A DNA stretch of 12,902 nt, from the NCBI GenBank assembly GCA_021296015.1, contig JAGWBG010000034.1, positions 1 to 12,902 of the forward strand, read 5' to 3'. This document shows positions 1 through 6,443 of this stretch, piece after piece (positions within the stretch are counted from its first letter, which is position 1; every line of letters starts with the position of its first letter). The translations under genes and the position numbers were made by a program. The notes beneath the pieces are model-generated. The model had not been told where the DNA came from. It saw only the letters and a list, made by a program, of their open reading frames with translations, and ran no database searches. This stretch comes from Dehalococcoidia bacterium (lineage in GTDB: Bacteria; Chloroflexota; Dehalococcoidia; Lucifugimonadales; JAGWBF01).

Positions 1-25
1 GCATCAATTGAGACGGGGAGGAGAC

Positions 26-39
26 CGTCTGATCAGACG
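26..39. promoter_or_regulatory. 14-base perfect palindrome upstream of the CitE-like gene
   Basis: CGTCTGATCAGACG reads identically on both strands. It lies about 44 bases upstream of the chosen start of the CitE-like gene, where a dimeric regulator could bind. The left half can also pair with AGACGG at 11-16 (partner CCGTCT at 25-30), giving an alternative hairpin with an 8-base loop. No regulator gene is visible in the window, so an operator role is only a possibility. Confidence 0.3.
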
Positions 40-82
40 TCGAAAGGGCGAACCTCCGGTTAATACTATGGGAGTAAAGGGA

Positions 83-997
83 ATGAGGTTCGGCGCCAGG
101 CCGTTGCGCTCGGTGATGTACGTCCCCGGTAATAAAGAAGACTGGATGCGCAAGGCGCCCCAGTATGGGGCCGACGCCCTGATACTGGACCTGGATGACT
201 CGGTCGCCGAGGAGAATAAGTCCGAGGCGCGGTTGTTGGTACGGAAGATGGTGGAGGAGTTGGGTGCCAGTGGGCAGACCCTCTTTGTACGTGTTAATCG
301 GCTGGACACGGGACTCTCCGGCGACGATCTGGAGGCCGTTACCTGTTCCAACCTTTACGGAGTTATACTTCCCAAAGTGGAGTGCCCTGAGGACGTGTTC
401 GAGGTCGACGTTCTGCTGAAATTCTTCGAGCGTCGCGTTGGTGTGGATACAGGCAAGACCTTCATAGACCCGTCCCTTGAGACGGCCCAGGGGATACGAA
501 GGGCTTACGAGATAGCCACTGCCTCGCCACGGGTGGCCCACATGGGTGCCAGTTGGGGCAAGGGTGGAGACGTGGCCCGGTCCGTAGGCTTTGAGTGGAC
601 AGCAGAGGGCACCGAGACCCTCTTTCTACGCTCCAAGGTGCTGGTGGACTCACGAGCGGCTGGAGTGCCATATCCCCTCACCGGCGGTTGGATGGACATC
701 CATGACCCGGAAGGCCTTCGCAAGGCGGCAAGACATGTTAAACAGCTGGGCTACACCGGGATGCACCTCATCCACCCATCCCACGTACCAATTGTCAACG
801 AGGTGTTTACGCCCACGAGGGAAGAAGTGGCTCATTGGCAGGGTCTCATCGAGGCAATGGAGGAGAGACGGAGCCAGGGTGGTGCCGCCGTGACCTATCA
901 GGGGAGCATGGTTGACATCGCTCATGAAGAGGCGGCCCATGCCATGCTACGGATGGCCCAGGAGTTGGGTGTCCTTGACTCCTCGGACACCCAATAG
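83..997 (+). CDS. HpcH/HpaI aldolase / citrate lyase beta subunit (CitE-like) protein
   Basis: A 304-residue TIM-barrel lyase of the HpcH/HpaI-CitE superfamily, whose members cleave or form C-C bonds in CoA thioesters such as citramalyl-CoA, malyl-CoA or 3-hydroxy-3-methylglutaryl-CoA. Seen: RSVMYVPG near residue 9, DLDDSV at 36-41, FVRVN at 68-72, LPKVE at 96-100, the LETAQG strand at 132-137 (Glu133 is the likely Mg2+ ligand), GGD at 161-163 (the usual position of the second acidic ligand) and the C-terminal GMHLIHPSHVPIVN block at 226-239. The usual GPEDL motif is altered to GASWGKGGD, so the substrate is uncertain. I chose ATG at 83 because GGGAG lies 8 bases upstream. ATG at 68 or TTG at 8 in the same frame are possible, but no clear ribosome site precedes the ATG. 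It is probably cytoplasmic. Confidence 0.85.
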   Translation: MRFGARPLRSVMYVPGNKEDWMRKAPQYGADALILDLDDSVAEENKSEARLLVRKMVEELGASGQTLFVRVNRLDTGLSGDDLEAVTCSNLYGVILPKVECPEDVFEVDVLLKFFERRVGVDTGKTFIDPSLETAQGIRRAYEIATASPRVAHMGASWGKGGDVARSVGFEWTAEGTETLFLRSKVLVDSRAAGVPYPLTGGWMDIHDPEGLRKAARHVKQLGYTGMHLIHPSHVPIVNEVFTPTREEVAHWQGLIEAMEERRSQGGAAVTYQGSMVDIAHEEAAHAMLRMAQELGVLDSSDTQ

Positions 998-1066
998 TCA
1001 GGTGCGATTATGATGCAGCGATGTCCGGGATAGTAGTACCCAATTCGAAAGCCCAGGAGGCCAGCG

Positions 1067-1904
1067 ATGCCGGTCAAGGAGAAGCTACCCTACACTGACC
1101 ACAAAGCGAAGGTCAACGGACTCCGCATTCACTACACCGATTGGGGCCGTAGCCAACGCCTATTTCTGGAACCTTGTCGCTCCCGCGCTTCGTGATAGCT
1201 ATCACGTGGTGGCGGTCACTGCCAGGGGTAGAGGCAAGAGCGAATATTCGACTGATGGTAAATACGACTACGACCAGGACTACGTACAGGACTTCCGTGG
1301 CCTCACCAAACGGCTCGGCATGGACAGGTTGATTTACGTAGGACAGTCCATGGGCGGCAGAATCGGGATGTCCTATGCGGGAACTTATCCCGAACAAGTG
1401 GAACGCCTGATACTGGTTGACATTGGCGCCGAGGTCAGCGTCCGATTTCCCAAGGGTGACCCGGTGACGGACCGTCCCGAAGTATTCAATTCTTTTGCAG
1501 AAGCCGAGGCCTGGCTGCGACAGTTCGACCGGTTCGCGAGAATAGGTAGCGAGGCGATGGATATTGTTCTCAAGACCAGCTTTCAGAAGCTTATCAACGG
1601 GCAGTTGGCCTCGACTATTGACCGCAAACTGATAGGTCAGCGGCAGCAGTCAGCTTCAGACGGGAGGCCCGCCTTTAGGTCGGCGTGGGACCTCCTTTCC
1701 AGGATTCAGTGTCCCACACTCTTGATACGTGGCACCCTGAGCGACATCCTATCGCCTGAAGTGGCCCACAGGACGCGGGACACCATACCCAATTGCAGGC
1801 TGGTGGAGATAAAGTCGGGGCACTTGCCCCAGCTGGAAAACCCCAGCGAGCTTATCAGGGTCGTAAGGGAGTTCCTGCAGGGTGGGGAAGCAACCGGGAC
1901 CTAG
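1067..1904 (+). pseudogene. alpha/beta hydrolase, internally deleted and frameshifted
   Basis: ATG at 1067 has an excellent AGGAGG (1055-1060). It opens a typical hydrolase N-terminus (VNGLRIHYTDWG) that runs to a TGA at about 1193. The rest of the family continues in another frame: ANAYFWNLVAPAL reads from about 1152, then the body to TAG at 1902-1904. The body keeps the nucleophile elbow GQSMGG (Ser codon 1347-1349), an acid Asp (1743-1745) and a catalytic His (SGHLPQLENP, codon 1821-1823). What is missing, at about 1145-1152, is the strand and HG oxyanion loop that family members carry between DWG and this helix, roughly 13-17 residues, with a change of frame. A GTG at 1206 could restart translation, but the product would lack the first strands and the oxyanion hole. 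It is either a true pseudogene or an assembly or sequencing error; reads would decide. An unmutated copy would be a serine esterase or lyase-type hydrolase. Confidence 0.8.
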
Positions 1905-1940
1905 TACGTCGTTCACGTATTAGCAGTCATGAGGTGAGTT

Positions 1941-2363
1941 GTGGAACTGGAGAGTCTTATTCAAGACCTGGCGAGTGCTGACCGGATGCTCTGGGTGATT
2001 GGCGGTGGCGGGGTGGTGAGCGAGAATGCGGGCAAGGACATAACGGAAGCCACGGTCAGAGGTGGCTACATCACGGTGGAGGCCGATAGTTGGCACCTCC
2101 ACATGAAGCTGGACCTGGTGACCGGCGTCCAGTTCGTGGAGGCGGAGGACCACGGTTTCGTTCCCTTCCTCTATTACGTCCGGTTCTCGGATGCCCAAGA
2201 GGAAACCCTGCTAAGGGTCTACTTCCCCAATCCATACCTGGACGACGACGAGAAGCCCACGGAGTTTCAACCGGAGAAGCTGAAGCTTTTTGAGGACTAT
2301 CGAGACAGGTACGTGGGTCAGGACGGCATCATTTTCGTCAAACGACCAATGGGGGAGGTATGA
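1941..2363 (+). CDS. hypothetical protein, 140 residues
   Basis: I do not recognise this family. GTG is the start because an ATG at 1929 closes after two codons, and GAGGTG lies 4 bases before 1941. The protein has no signal peptide and no membrane segment. It is acidic, and alternates strand-like stretches (GGYITVEADSWHLHMKLDLV, residues 41-60) with a conserved-looking RVYFPNPYLDDDEKP block (92-106) and a charged C-terminal helix (111-124). His52, His54 and His71 lie close together and could bind a ligand, but this is speculation. It starts 36 bases after the broken hydrolase and on the same strand, so they may once have been co-transcribed. Good reading-frame usage and a ribosome site argue that it is real. 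Confidence 0.65.
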   Translation: MELESLIQDLASADRMLWVIGGGGVVSENAGKDITEATVRGGYITVEADSWHLHMKLDLVTGVQFVEAEDHGFVPFLYYVRFSDAQEETLLRVYFPNPYLDDDEKPTEFQPEKLKLFEDYRDRYVGQDGIIFVKRPMGEV

Positions 2364-2435
2364 GCAGGCCCGACCGCCGGGTGGGGAGCGGGCTGCTGCC
2401 TACGTTGCCAAAACGCACGGTTTGGGGTGAAACCG

Positions 2436-3035
2436 GTGAGAGAGCTTAGAATAGGGTTCCTTGCTTCGCATGGTGGAAGCACTATGCAAGCGATAATTGA
2501 CGCATGTAAGCAAGGAGACTTGGAAGCCAAAACTAGCGTCGTTATCAGCAACAATTCTGGTTCCGGGGCTATCGAACGTGCCAAGCGCGAGGGAATCCCC
2601 TATCACCACCTCAGCAATGTGACACATTCACAACCTGAAGAGCTTGACCGAGCTATTAAGGAAACGTTGGAAAAGTATGAGACTAATCTCGTCATACTGT
2701 CGGGTTACATGAAGATGTTAGGTCCTCAGGCATTAACCCGGTATCGTGGTCGCATACTGAACGTACACCCGGCCCTTCTGCCAAAATTTGGAGGGAAGGG
2801 CATGTATGGAAGGCTGGTGCACGAAGCAGTTCTGGCTGCGGACGAACGAGTGAGTGGAGTGACAATCCACATAGTGGACGATGAGTATGATTGTGGGCCA
2901 ATAGTTGCCCAGTGCAAGGTGCCCGTGCTTGATAGTGACATGGTGGAGTCGTTAATGAGACGCGTGCAGGCCAGAGAGCGTGAGTTCTTCGTTGAGACAC
3001 TACAAAGAATCAGCCGAGACCAGATCAAACTGTAG
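2436..3035 (+). CDS. purN: phosphoribosylglycinamide formyltransferase (GART-type)
   Basis: A 199-residue PurN-like enzyme that would transfer formyl from 10-formyl-tetrahydrofolate to glycinamide ribonucleotide, the third step of purine synthesis. Seen: an SHGGSTMQAI phosphate-binding loop (11-20, in place of the usual SGxGSN), ILNVHPALLP (107-116) and the folate loop HIVDDEYDCGPIVAQ (145-159). By alignment with E. coli PurN, the catalytic residues Asn106, His108 and Asp144 correspond to Asn109, His111 and Asp152. FGGKGMYG (118-125) follows the active-site histidine as in many GART enzymes. Start: GTG at 2436 has GGGGTGA 5 bases upstream; GTG at 2427 is in frame but poorly placed. No other purine gene is nearby. 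Composition is lower in G+C than its neighbours (24/60 in 2641-2700 against 41/60 in 6001-6060). A related formyltransferase acting on another substrate is possible. Confidence 0.85.
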   Translation: MRELRIGFLASHGGSTMQAIIDACKQGDLEAKTSVVISNNSGSGAIERAKREGIPYHHLSNVTHSQPEELDRAIKETLEKYETNLVILSGYMKMLGPQALTRYRGRILNVHPALLPKFGGKGMYGRLVHEAVLAADERVSGVTIHIVDDEYDCGPIVAQCKVPVLDSDMVESLMRRVQAREREFFVETLQRISRDQIKL

Positions 3036-3056
3036 TGGCGAGCAATAAAACCCGTC

Positions 3057-3076
3057 ACCCCCGCGAAAGCGGGGGT
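3057..3076. repeat. hairpin repeat with GAAA tetraloop
   Basis: ACCCCCGC and GCGGGGGT form a perfect 8-base stem around a GAAA loop, 21 bases after the purN stop. The surrounding bases (GTCAC before, TCCAGAAT after) match the pattern GTCAttCCggCGAAAGccGGaaTCCAG seen again at 8794-8859, so this is a member of a dispersed palindromic (REP-like) family. It may also act as a transcription terminator for purN, but there is no T tract. Confidence 0.7.
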
Positions 3077-3127
3077 CCAGAATAACTCTACACTCGAGAC
3101 TCCTGCCAAAGAAGACCCTTGCACAGC

Positions 3128-3174
3128 CCCTCCCCCATCAAGGGGGAGGGTTGGGGTGGGGGTGAAAATCCCCC
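3128..3174. repeat. C/G-rich double hairpin
   Basis: CCCTCCCCC (3128-3136) pairs perfectly with GGGGGAGGG (3142-3150) over a 5-base loop. A second small hairpin, GGGGG/CCCCC, follows at 3158-3174. The pattern (pyrimidine-rich arm, short loop, purine arm, then GGTTGGGGTGGGGGTGA) resembles the element at 4271-4310 and belongs to a second dispersed intergenic family. It could serve as a terminator in either direction. Confidence 0.6.
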
Positions 3175-3356
3175 AACTGACGGTCGACAATTCTGAAACT
3201 TACGTTCTAATATAGGGATCAAACACGGTGAGCGATGGGGGATTAGCAGGGAGTATCACATGTCCCCACAGCCGGAAACTGATTGGTTCCTCATTCGTTT
3301 CCAAGAAGCGAATCCAACCTCCGCCGCGGCTCCCACCCTGACGCACACACAGGTCG
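3175..3356. other. intergenic stretch without a recognisable gene
   Basis: This is the remainder of the 391-base gap between purN and the SDR gene. I see no coding sequence with a ribosome site, no tRNA and no riboswitch-like structure here. The promoter of the SDR gene begins at its right end. Confidence 0.5.
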
Positions 3357-3385
3357 TTGACAGTGCCCAGGGCCACATTTACACT
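3357..3385 (+). promoter_or_regulatory. sigma70-type promoter for the SDR gene
   Basis: TTGACA at 3357-3362 is a perfect -35 box. After 17 bases, TACACT at 3380-3385 is a good -10 box. Transcription would start near 3392, giving a leader of about 35 bases that contains the GAAGGGAG ribosome site of the gene at 3427. Confidence 0.7.
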
Positions 3386-3426
3386 CGGACTTGTCCCACT
3401 CGATAAACGACCCGAAGGGAGACATC

Positions 3427-4254
3427 ATGCAGCAGAGAACACCCAGATTAGAGGGCAAGGTCGCCATCGTGACCGGTGGGGGAGAAAGGGAGTCCGGGCC
3501 TCGCATCGGCACGGGCAAGGCTATGTCCATTCTATTTGCCAGGGAGGGCGCAAAGATCCTGGTGGTGGACCGGGTACTTCAGAACGCCGAGGCCACCGTT
3601 GCCGCCATCCGGGAGGAGGGGGGTGAGGCGTCGGTGTTCGAGGCCGACGTTACCAGAGCCGAGGACTGCCAGGGGGTGGCGGAAGCCGCCGTCGAGCGCT
3701 ATGGGGGGCTGCACGTCCTCATTAACAATGCGGGAATTTTTATTCCCGAAGGTCCCGGAGTTCCTCAAGCGTCCGTGGTGGACGTGACGGAGGAGATATG
3801 GGACCGGGTGATGGACGTAAACCTGAAGGGCATGATGCTGGTCAGCAAATACGCCATACCCAAGATGATTGAGAGTGGGGGTGGTGCCATCGTCAACATC
3901 TCCTCCACGGGTGGAATGCGGGGCAACCTGAACTCCCGCATCTCATACAACACGTCCAAGTCCGGCGTCATCGGCCTGACCACCATGATGGCGTCACAGC
4001 ACGGCAGGGACAGGGTTCGGGTGAACTGCATCGCCCCCGGTGGCATCAACACACCCATGCTTGCCAATGACGAGGGGTCGGCATCCGTACGTTCCAGCCC
4101 CCTGGGAACGGTGGGCACCGGTTGGGACATTGCCTGGGCGGCCTTGTTCCTGGCCAGCGACGAGGCCCGCTGGATAACCGGCGCACTCCTTCCGGTGGAC
4201 GCCGGAGGCTCGACGGCGGCGGGCGGGACGGCTTCCGAGTACATGCAACTATAA
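3427..4254 (+). CDS. short-chain dehydrogenase/reductase (SDR)
   Basis: A 275-residue classical SDR: an NAD(P)-dependent oxidoreductase acting on an alcohol or ketone of unknown identity, in the cytoplasm. Seen: Rossmann strand VAIVTGGG at 12-19, Asp48 after the second strand (LVVDR, favouring NAD), EADVT at 72-76, NNAG at 100-103, Asn132, Ser160 in NISS, and YNTSK with Tyr174 and Lys178. PGGINTP at 204-210 follows. The glycine motif is expanded: instead of TGxxxGxG it reads TGGGERESGPRIGTG, as in a subset of SDRs with TGAGSxGxGIGNGxA-type loops. ATG at 3427 is chosen for GAAGGGAG about 6 bases upstream; the frame is open back to a TTG at 3391, but that overlaps the promoter. The C-terminal tail AGGTASEYMQL is repeated as a relic at 5442-5477. 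The gene has its own promoter and appears monocistronic. Confidence 0.9.
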   Translation: MQQRTPRLEGKVAIVTGGGERESGPRIGTGKAMSILFAREGAKILVVDRVLQNAEATVAAIREEGGEASVFEADVTRAEDCQGVAEAAVERYGGLHVLINNAGIFIPEGPGVPQASVVDVTEEIWDRVMDVNLKGMMLVSKYAIPKMIESGGGAIVNISSTGGMRGNLNSRISYNTSKSGVIGLTTMMASQHGRDRVRVNCIAPGGINTPMLANDEGSASVRSSPLGTVGTGWDIAWAALFLASDEARWITGALLPVDAGGSTAAGGTASEYMQL

Positions 4255-4256
4255 GG
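4218..4256 (+). repeat. SDR gene-end repeat, copy A (inside the intact gene)
   Basis: The last 37 bases of the SDR gene plus two bases after its stop. 37 of 39 bases are identical to 5441-5479. This copy is coding (AGGTASEYMQL-stop). It is the only one attached to a full SDR gene in this window. Confidence 0.85.
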
Positions 4257-4269
4257 CATCTCTAAAAAG

Positions 4270-4380
4270 TCCCCTCTCCCCTCTGCGGGAGAGGACTAGG
4301 GTGAGGGGAAGTTCCCGTCCCTCCTCTCTTTCGACGGGACTCCTCAAGTTTCCTCCCCCTTGACGTGGGAGGGTTAGAAC
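4270..4380. repeat. cluster of three intergenic hairpins after the SDR gene
   Basis: CTCTCCC (4274-4280) pairs with GGGAGAG (4287-4293). TCCCGTC (4313-4319) pairs with GACGGGA (4333-4339). CCTCCC (4352-4357) pairs with GGGAGG (4367-4372). The first lies within the familiar cccctctccc...gggagagg.ctagggtgagggg pattern, related to 3128-3174 and to the short hairpin at 8516-8529. The first hairpin begins 19 bases after the SDR stop and may end its transcript. The rest of the gap, to 4594, holds only a possible degenerate copy of the GAAA-hairpin family around 4420-4535 and no gene. Confidence 0.6.
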
Positions 4381-4594
4381 CTGCCCCAGACCTGGTCCGT
4401 GGGGGAGAGTGTATCGTTATTCTGGCCTTCCGCCTCGGCGCACAAGTGAGCCGGAATCCATACCACCCTTGCCTGTAGAGGTGGGCGACGGGACTGGGTG
4501 CGCGTCCCTGGCTTCCGGCATCCGCCTGAATGACGGTGTGGTTTAGATATTCATTCACGTCTCAATAGAGAGCCCAGTGGCGGCGAGGTCTCAC

Positions 4595-4622
4595 TTGACA
4601 AGCCGGTTTCCCAAGTTACAAT
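4595..4622 (+). promoter_or_regulatory. strong sigma70-type promoter for the Cys-type hydrolase
   Basis: TTGACA at 4595-4600 and TACAAT at 4617-4622 are separated by 16 bases. The expected start of transcription, near 4629, leaves a leader of about 40 bases with AAGGAG at 4655-4660 before the ATG at 4669. No operator-like repeat overlaps it. Confidence 0.75.
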
Positions 4623-4668
4623 TGCCTGAAATAGCTGGCCCTGGGGCCAAGCAAAAGGAGAAGCTGCA

Positions 4669-5427
4669 ATGCCGTTTTATACCAAAGGCGATGTCACCAT
4701 TCACTATGAGGAGGTTGGGGCCGGTTTCCCACTTCTGGTGACGCCCGGTGGGGGGCTGAACTCCATAATGAGCGGTTGGCCCAGACAGGTGTTCAACACG
4801 ATGGAGGTGTTCAAGGATGACTTCCGATGCATCACCATGGACCAGCGCAACGCCATTGGCGGGGAGTCTACCGGGCCGGTGCAGGTCAACGACCCGTGGG
4901 GAGCCTTCGCCGACGACCAACTGGGGTTGATGGACCACCTGGGCATACGGGAGTTCTTCTTCATGGGATACTGCATCGGCGGCCCGTTTGCCATGAAACT
5001 GGTTGAACGGGCGCCGGAGCGGGTCCTGGCCGCGGTGCTCTGTCAGCCGGTTGGTCATGCCAGCAAAACGCCGGACGCCATGTATAGCTCCGGACGCGAT
5101 AGCTGGGGCCCGGAGCTATGCGCCCAACGGCCTGACGTGACTATGGAAATCGTCGAACAGTACCTGCACAACCTTTACCGTGTCCAGCCTGACTTCATGT
5201 ACAGCGTGTCGCGGGACTTCGCGCGCTCGTGCCAGACGCCGCTGCTGGTCATGCCCGACGACACTCCAGCGCACTCTTTGGAGGCCGCTATGGACCTGGT
5301 GGAGTTGGCGCCCAAGGCCGAGGTGACGGCGTATCCCTGGAAGGAAGACCAGGAGCTGTTCAGAAAGACGATACGGCAGGTGCGCGACTTTCTTAAGGCG
5401 CATCAACCGGCGGGAGCTACCCGATAG
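4669..5427 (+). CDS. alpha/beta hydrolase-fold protein with cysteine nucleophile position
   Basis: A 252-residue alpha/beta hydrolase-fold protein, probably cytoplasmic. Seen: N-terminal strands DVTIHYEEVG (8-17), LLVTPGGG at 22-29 where most members have a HG oxyanion loop, the nucleophile elbow GYCIGG at 100-105 with Cys102 where serine is usual, LLVMPDDTPAH at 192-202 (Asp197/Asp198 as candidate acid) and AYPWKEDQELFRKT at 221-234 where the catalytic histidine is normally found but none is present. The fold is clear, but a standard Ser-His-Asp esterase mechanism is not; dienelactone hydrolases are a known Cys-using branch, but they keep the His. Candidate histidines are His130 and His202. 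Start: ATG with AAGGAG 8 bases upstream. It stands alone behind its own promoter. Substrate unknown; a non-hydrolytic or binding role is possible. Confidence 0.85.
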   Translation: MPFYTKGDVTIHYEEVGAGFPLLVTPGGGLNSIMSGWPRQVFNTMEVFKDDFRCITMDQRNAIGGESTGPVQVNDPWGAFADDQLGLMDHLGIREFFFMGYCIGGPFAMKLVERAPERVLAAVLCQPVGHASKTPDAMYSSGRDSWGPELCAQRPDVTMEIVEQYLHNLYRVQPDFMYSVSRDFARSCQTPLLVMPDDTPAHSLEAAMDLVELAPKAEVTAYPWKEDQELFRKTIRQVRDFLKAHQPAGATR

Positions 5428-5440
5428 AAGGATGACCACC

Positions 5441-5490
5441 GGCGGGCGGGACGGCTTCCGAGTACATGCAGCTTTAAGGGGCTGTCGGGA
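5441..5490 (+). repeat. SDR gene-end repeat, copy B (non-coding relic)
   Basis: 5441-5479 matches the end of the SDR gene at 4218-4256 in 37 of 39 bases. In the right frame it still reads AGGTASEYMQL-stop (5442-5477), yet it follows a hydrolase stop by only 14 bases and is attached to no SDR gene. The segment 5448-5488 also matches 7512-7553 on the other side of the ABC transporter (33 of 41 bases with one gap). Confidence 0.85.
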
Positions 5491-5516
5491 ACATCAACTG
5501 TAGATTGGAGGTCGTC

Positions 5517-6443
5517 ATGACGAACGATATGGTCATTCAGACCAACGGGCTGACCAAGCGCTTCGGCAAGGTGACGGCGGTTGACGACCTGTCCATGGAG
5601 GTGCGCCGAGGCCGCGTCTATGGGCTGTTGGGGCCCAACGGGTCCGGCAAGACTACGACGATGGGGATGCTGCTGGGCGTGCTGAGGCCGACGGCGGGAA
5701 GCTTCCGGCTGTTCGGCTCGTCTGAGCGGCACGAGGAGTCGCTGCGCCGCGTTGGGGCCGTCATCGAGAGTCCGGCCTTCTATCCCTACATGTCGGGGCG
5801 GCAGAACCTGGAATATTTCCGGTTCATCTCTGGACGCGGCTCGTCGGCCGACGTTGACGACGTGCTCGAAATGGTGGGACTGGCGGGCCGGGGTGACGAC
5901 CGCTTCCGCACCTACTCCCTTGGGATGAAGCAGCGGCTGGGGATAGGCTACGCCCTCCTGGGCGAGCCGGAGATCGTGTGCCTGGACGAACCCACCAACG
6001 GCCTGGACCCCGAGGGCATGATCCAGGTGCGCGAGCTGATACGGGGCTTGGGTGGCGGTAACCGGACGGTGCTGCTGTCCAGCCACTTGCTGCACGAAGT
6101 GGAACAGGTCTGCGACAGCGTCACCATCATCTCCAAGGGTAAGCTGGTGGTCCAGGGGGATGTAGCCGAGTTGGTGCGGGCAGCCAAGGGCGAGCAGGTC
6201 CGTGTGAAGACCACTGACAACGTGAAGGCACGGGAGATACTGTCGGCCTTGGATTGGGTCGGGGAGGTGGGAGCCGCGGAGGACGGCGCACTGGTCGTGA
6301 CGGCGCCTACCGAGCGCTCAGGCGAGTTGACGGCAGCAATGAGCCATTCCCAGGTCTATGTTACCGAGATGGCACCTGTCCAGACGTCCCTGGAGGAATA
6401 TTTCCTGGACGTCACTGGCAGCGAGGAGGGAAGAGCCGGATGA
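5517..6443 (+). CDS. ABC-2 type transporter, ATP-binding protein
   Basis: A 308-residue ATPase of the drug/antibiotic-exporter type (CcmA/BcrA-like). It would power the permease encoded immediately downstream, at the inner face of the membrane. Seen: Walker A GPNGSGKTT (39-47), a signature written YSLGMKQR (133-140) as usual in this branch, Walker B IVCLDEP (153-159), the D-loop NGLDPEG (161-167), the H-loop His190 in SSHLLHE, and a C-terminal extension of about 100 residues (from 205) ending LEEYFLDVTG, typical of these exporters. Start: ATG at 5517 with GGAGGT 5 bases upstream; a TTG at 5505 overlaps that site and is rejected. The stop TGA overlaps the permease ATG (ATGA), so translation is coupled. 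Cargo cannot be told; lipids, peptides or drugs are all possible. G+C is higher than in purN. Confidence 0.93.
   Translation: MTNDMVIQTNGLTKRFGKVTAVDDLSMEVRRGRVYGLLGPNGSGKTTTMGMLLGVLRPTAGSFRLFGSSERHEESLRRVGAVIESPAFYPYMSGRQNLEYFRFISGRGSSADVDDVLEMVGLAGRGDDRFRTYSLGMKQRLGIGYALLGEPEIVCLDEPTNGLDPEGMIQVRELIRGLGGGNRTVLLSSHLLHEVEQVCDSVTIISKGKLVVQGDVAELVRAAKGEQVRVKTTDNVKAREILSALDWVGEVGAAEDGALVVTAPTERSGELTAAMSHSQVYVTEMAPVQTSLEEYFLDVTGSEEGRAG

Noticed and set aside
2726..3190. Minus-strand frame ending over the purN 3' end and the following gap
   Set aside because: It is antisense to purN and its N-terminal part is repeat-derived (TPTPTLPLDGGG, TPAFAGVTG).
4360..4365. TTGACG as a possible -35 box
   Set aside because: No -10 box at suitable distance; it is the loop of a hairpin repeat.
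4262..4558. 98-residue minus-strand frame in the gap after the SDR
   Set aside because: It is repeat-derived low-complexity peptide (SPHPSPLPQRGEG) without a ribosome site.
5403..6095. 230-residue minus-strand frame opposite the ABC ATPase
   Set aside because: It is antisense to a clear ATPase; His/Gln/Arg-rich content is typical of a G+C-rich shadow frame.
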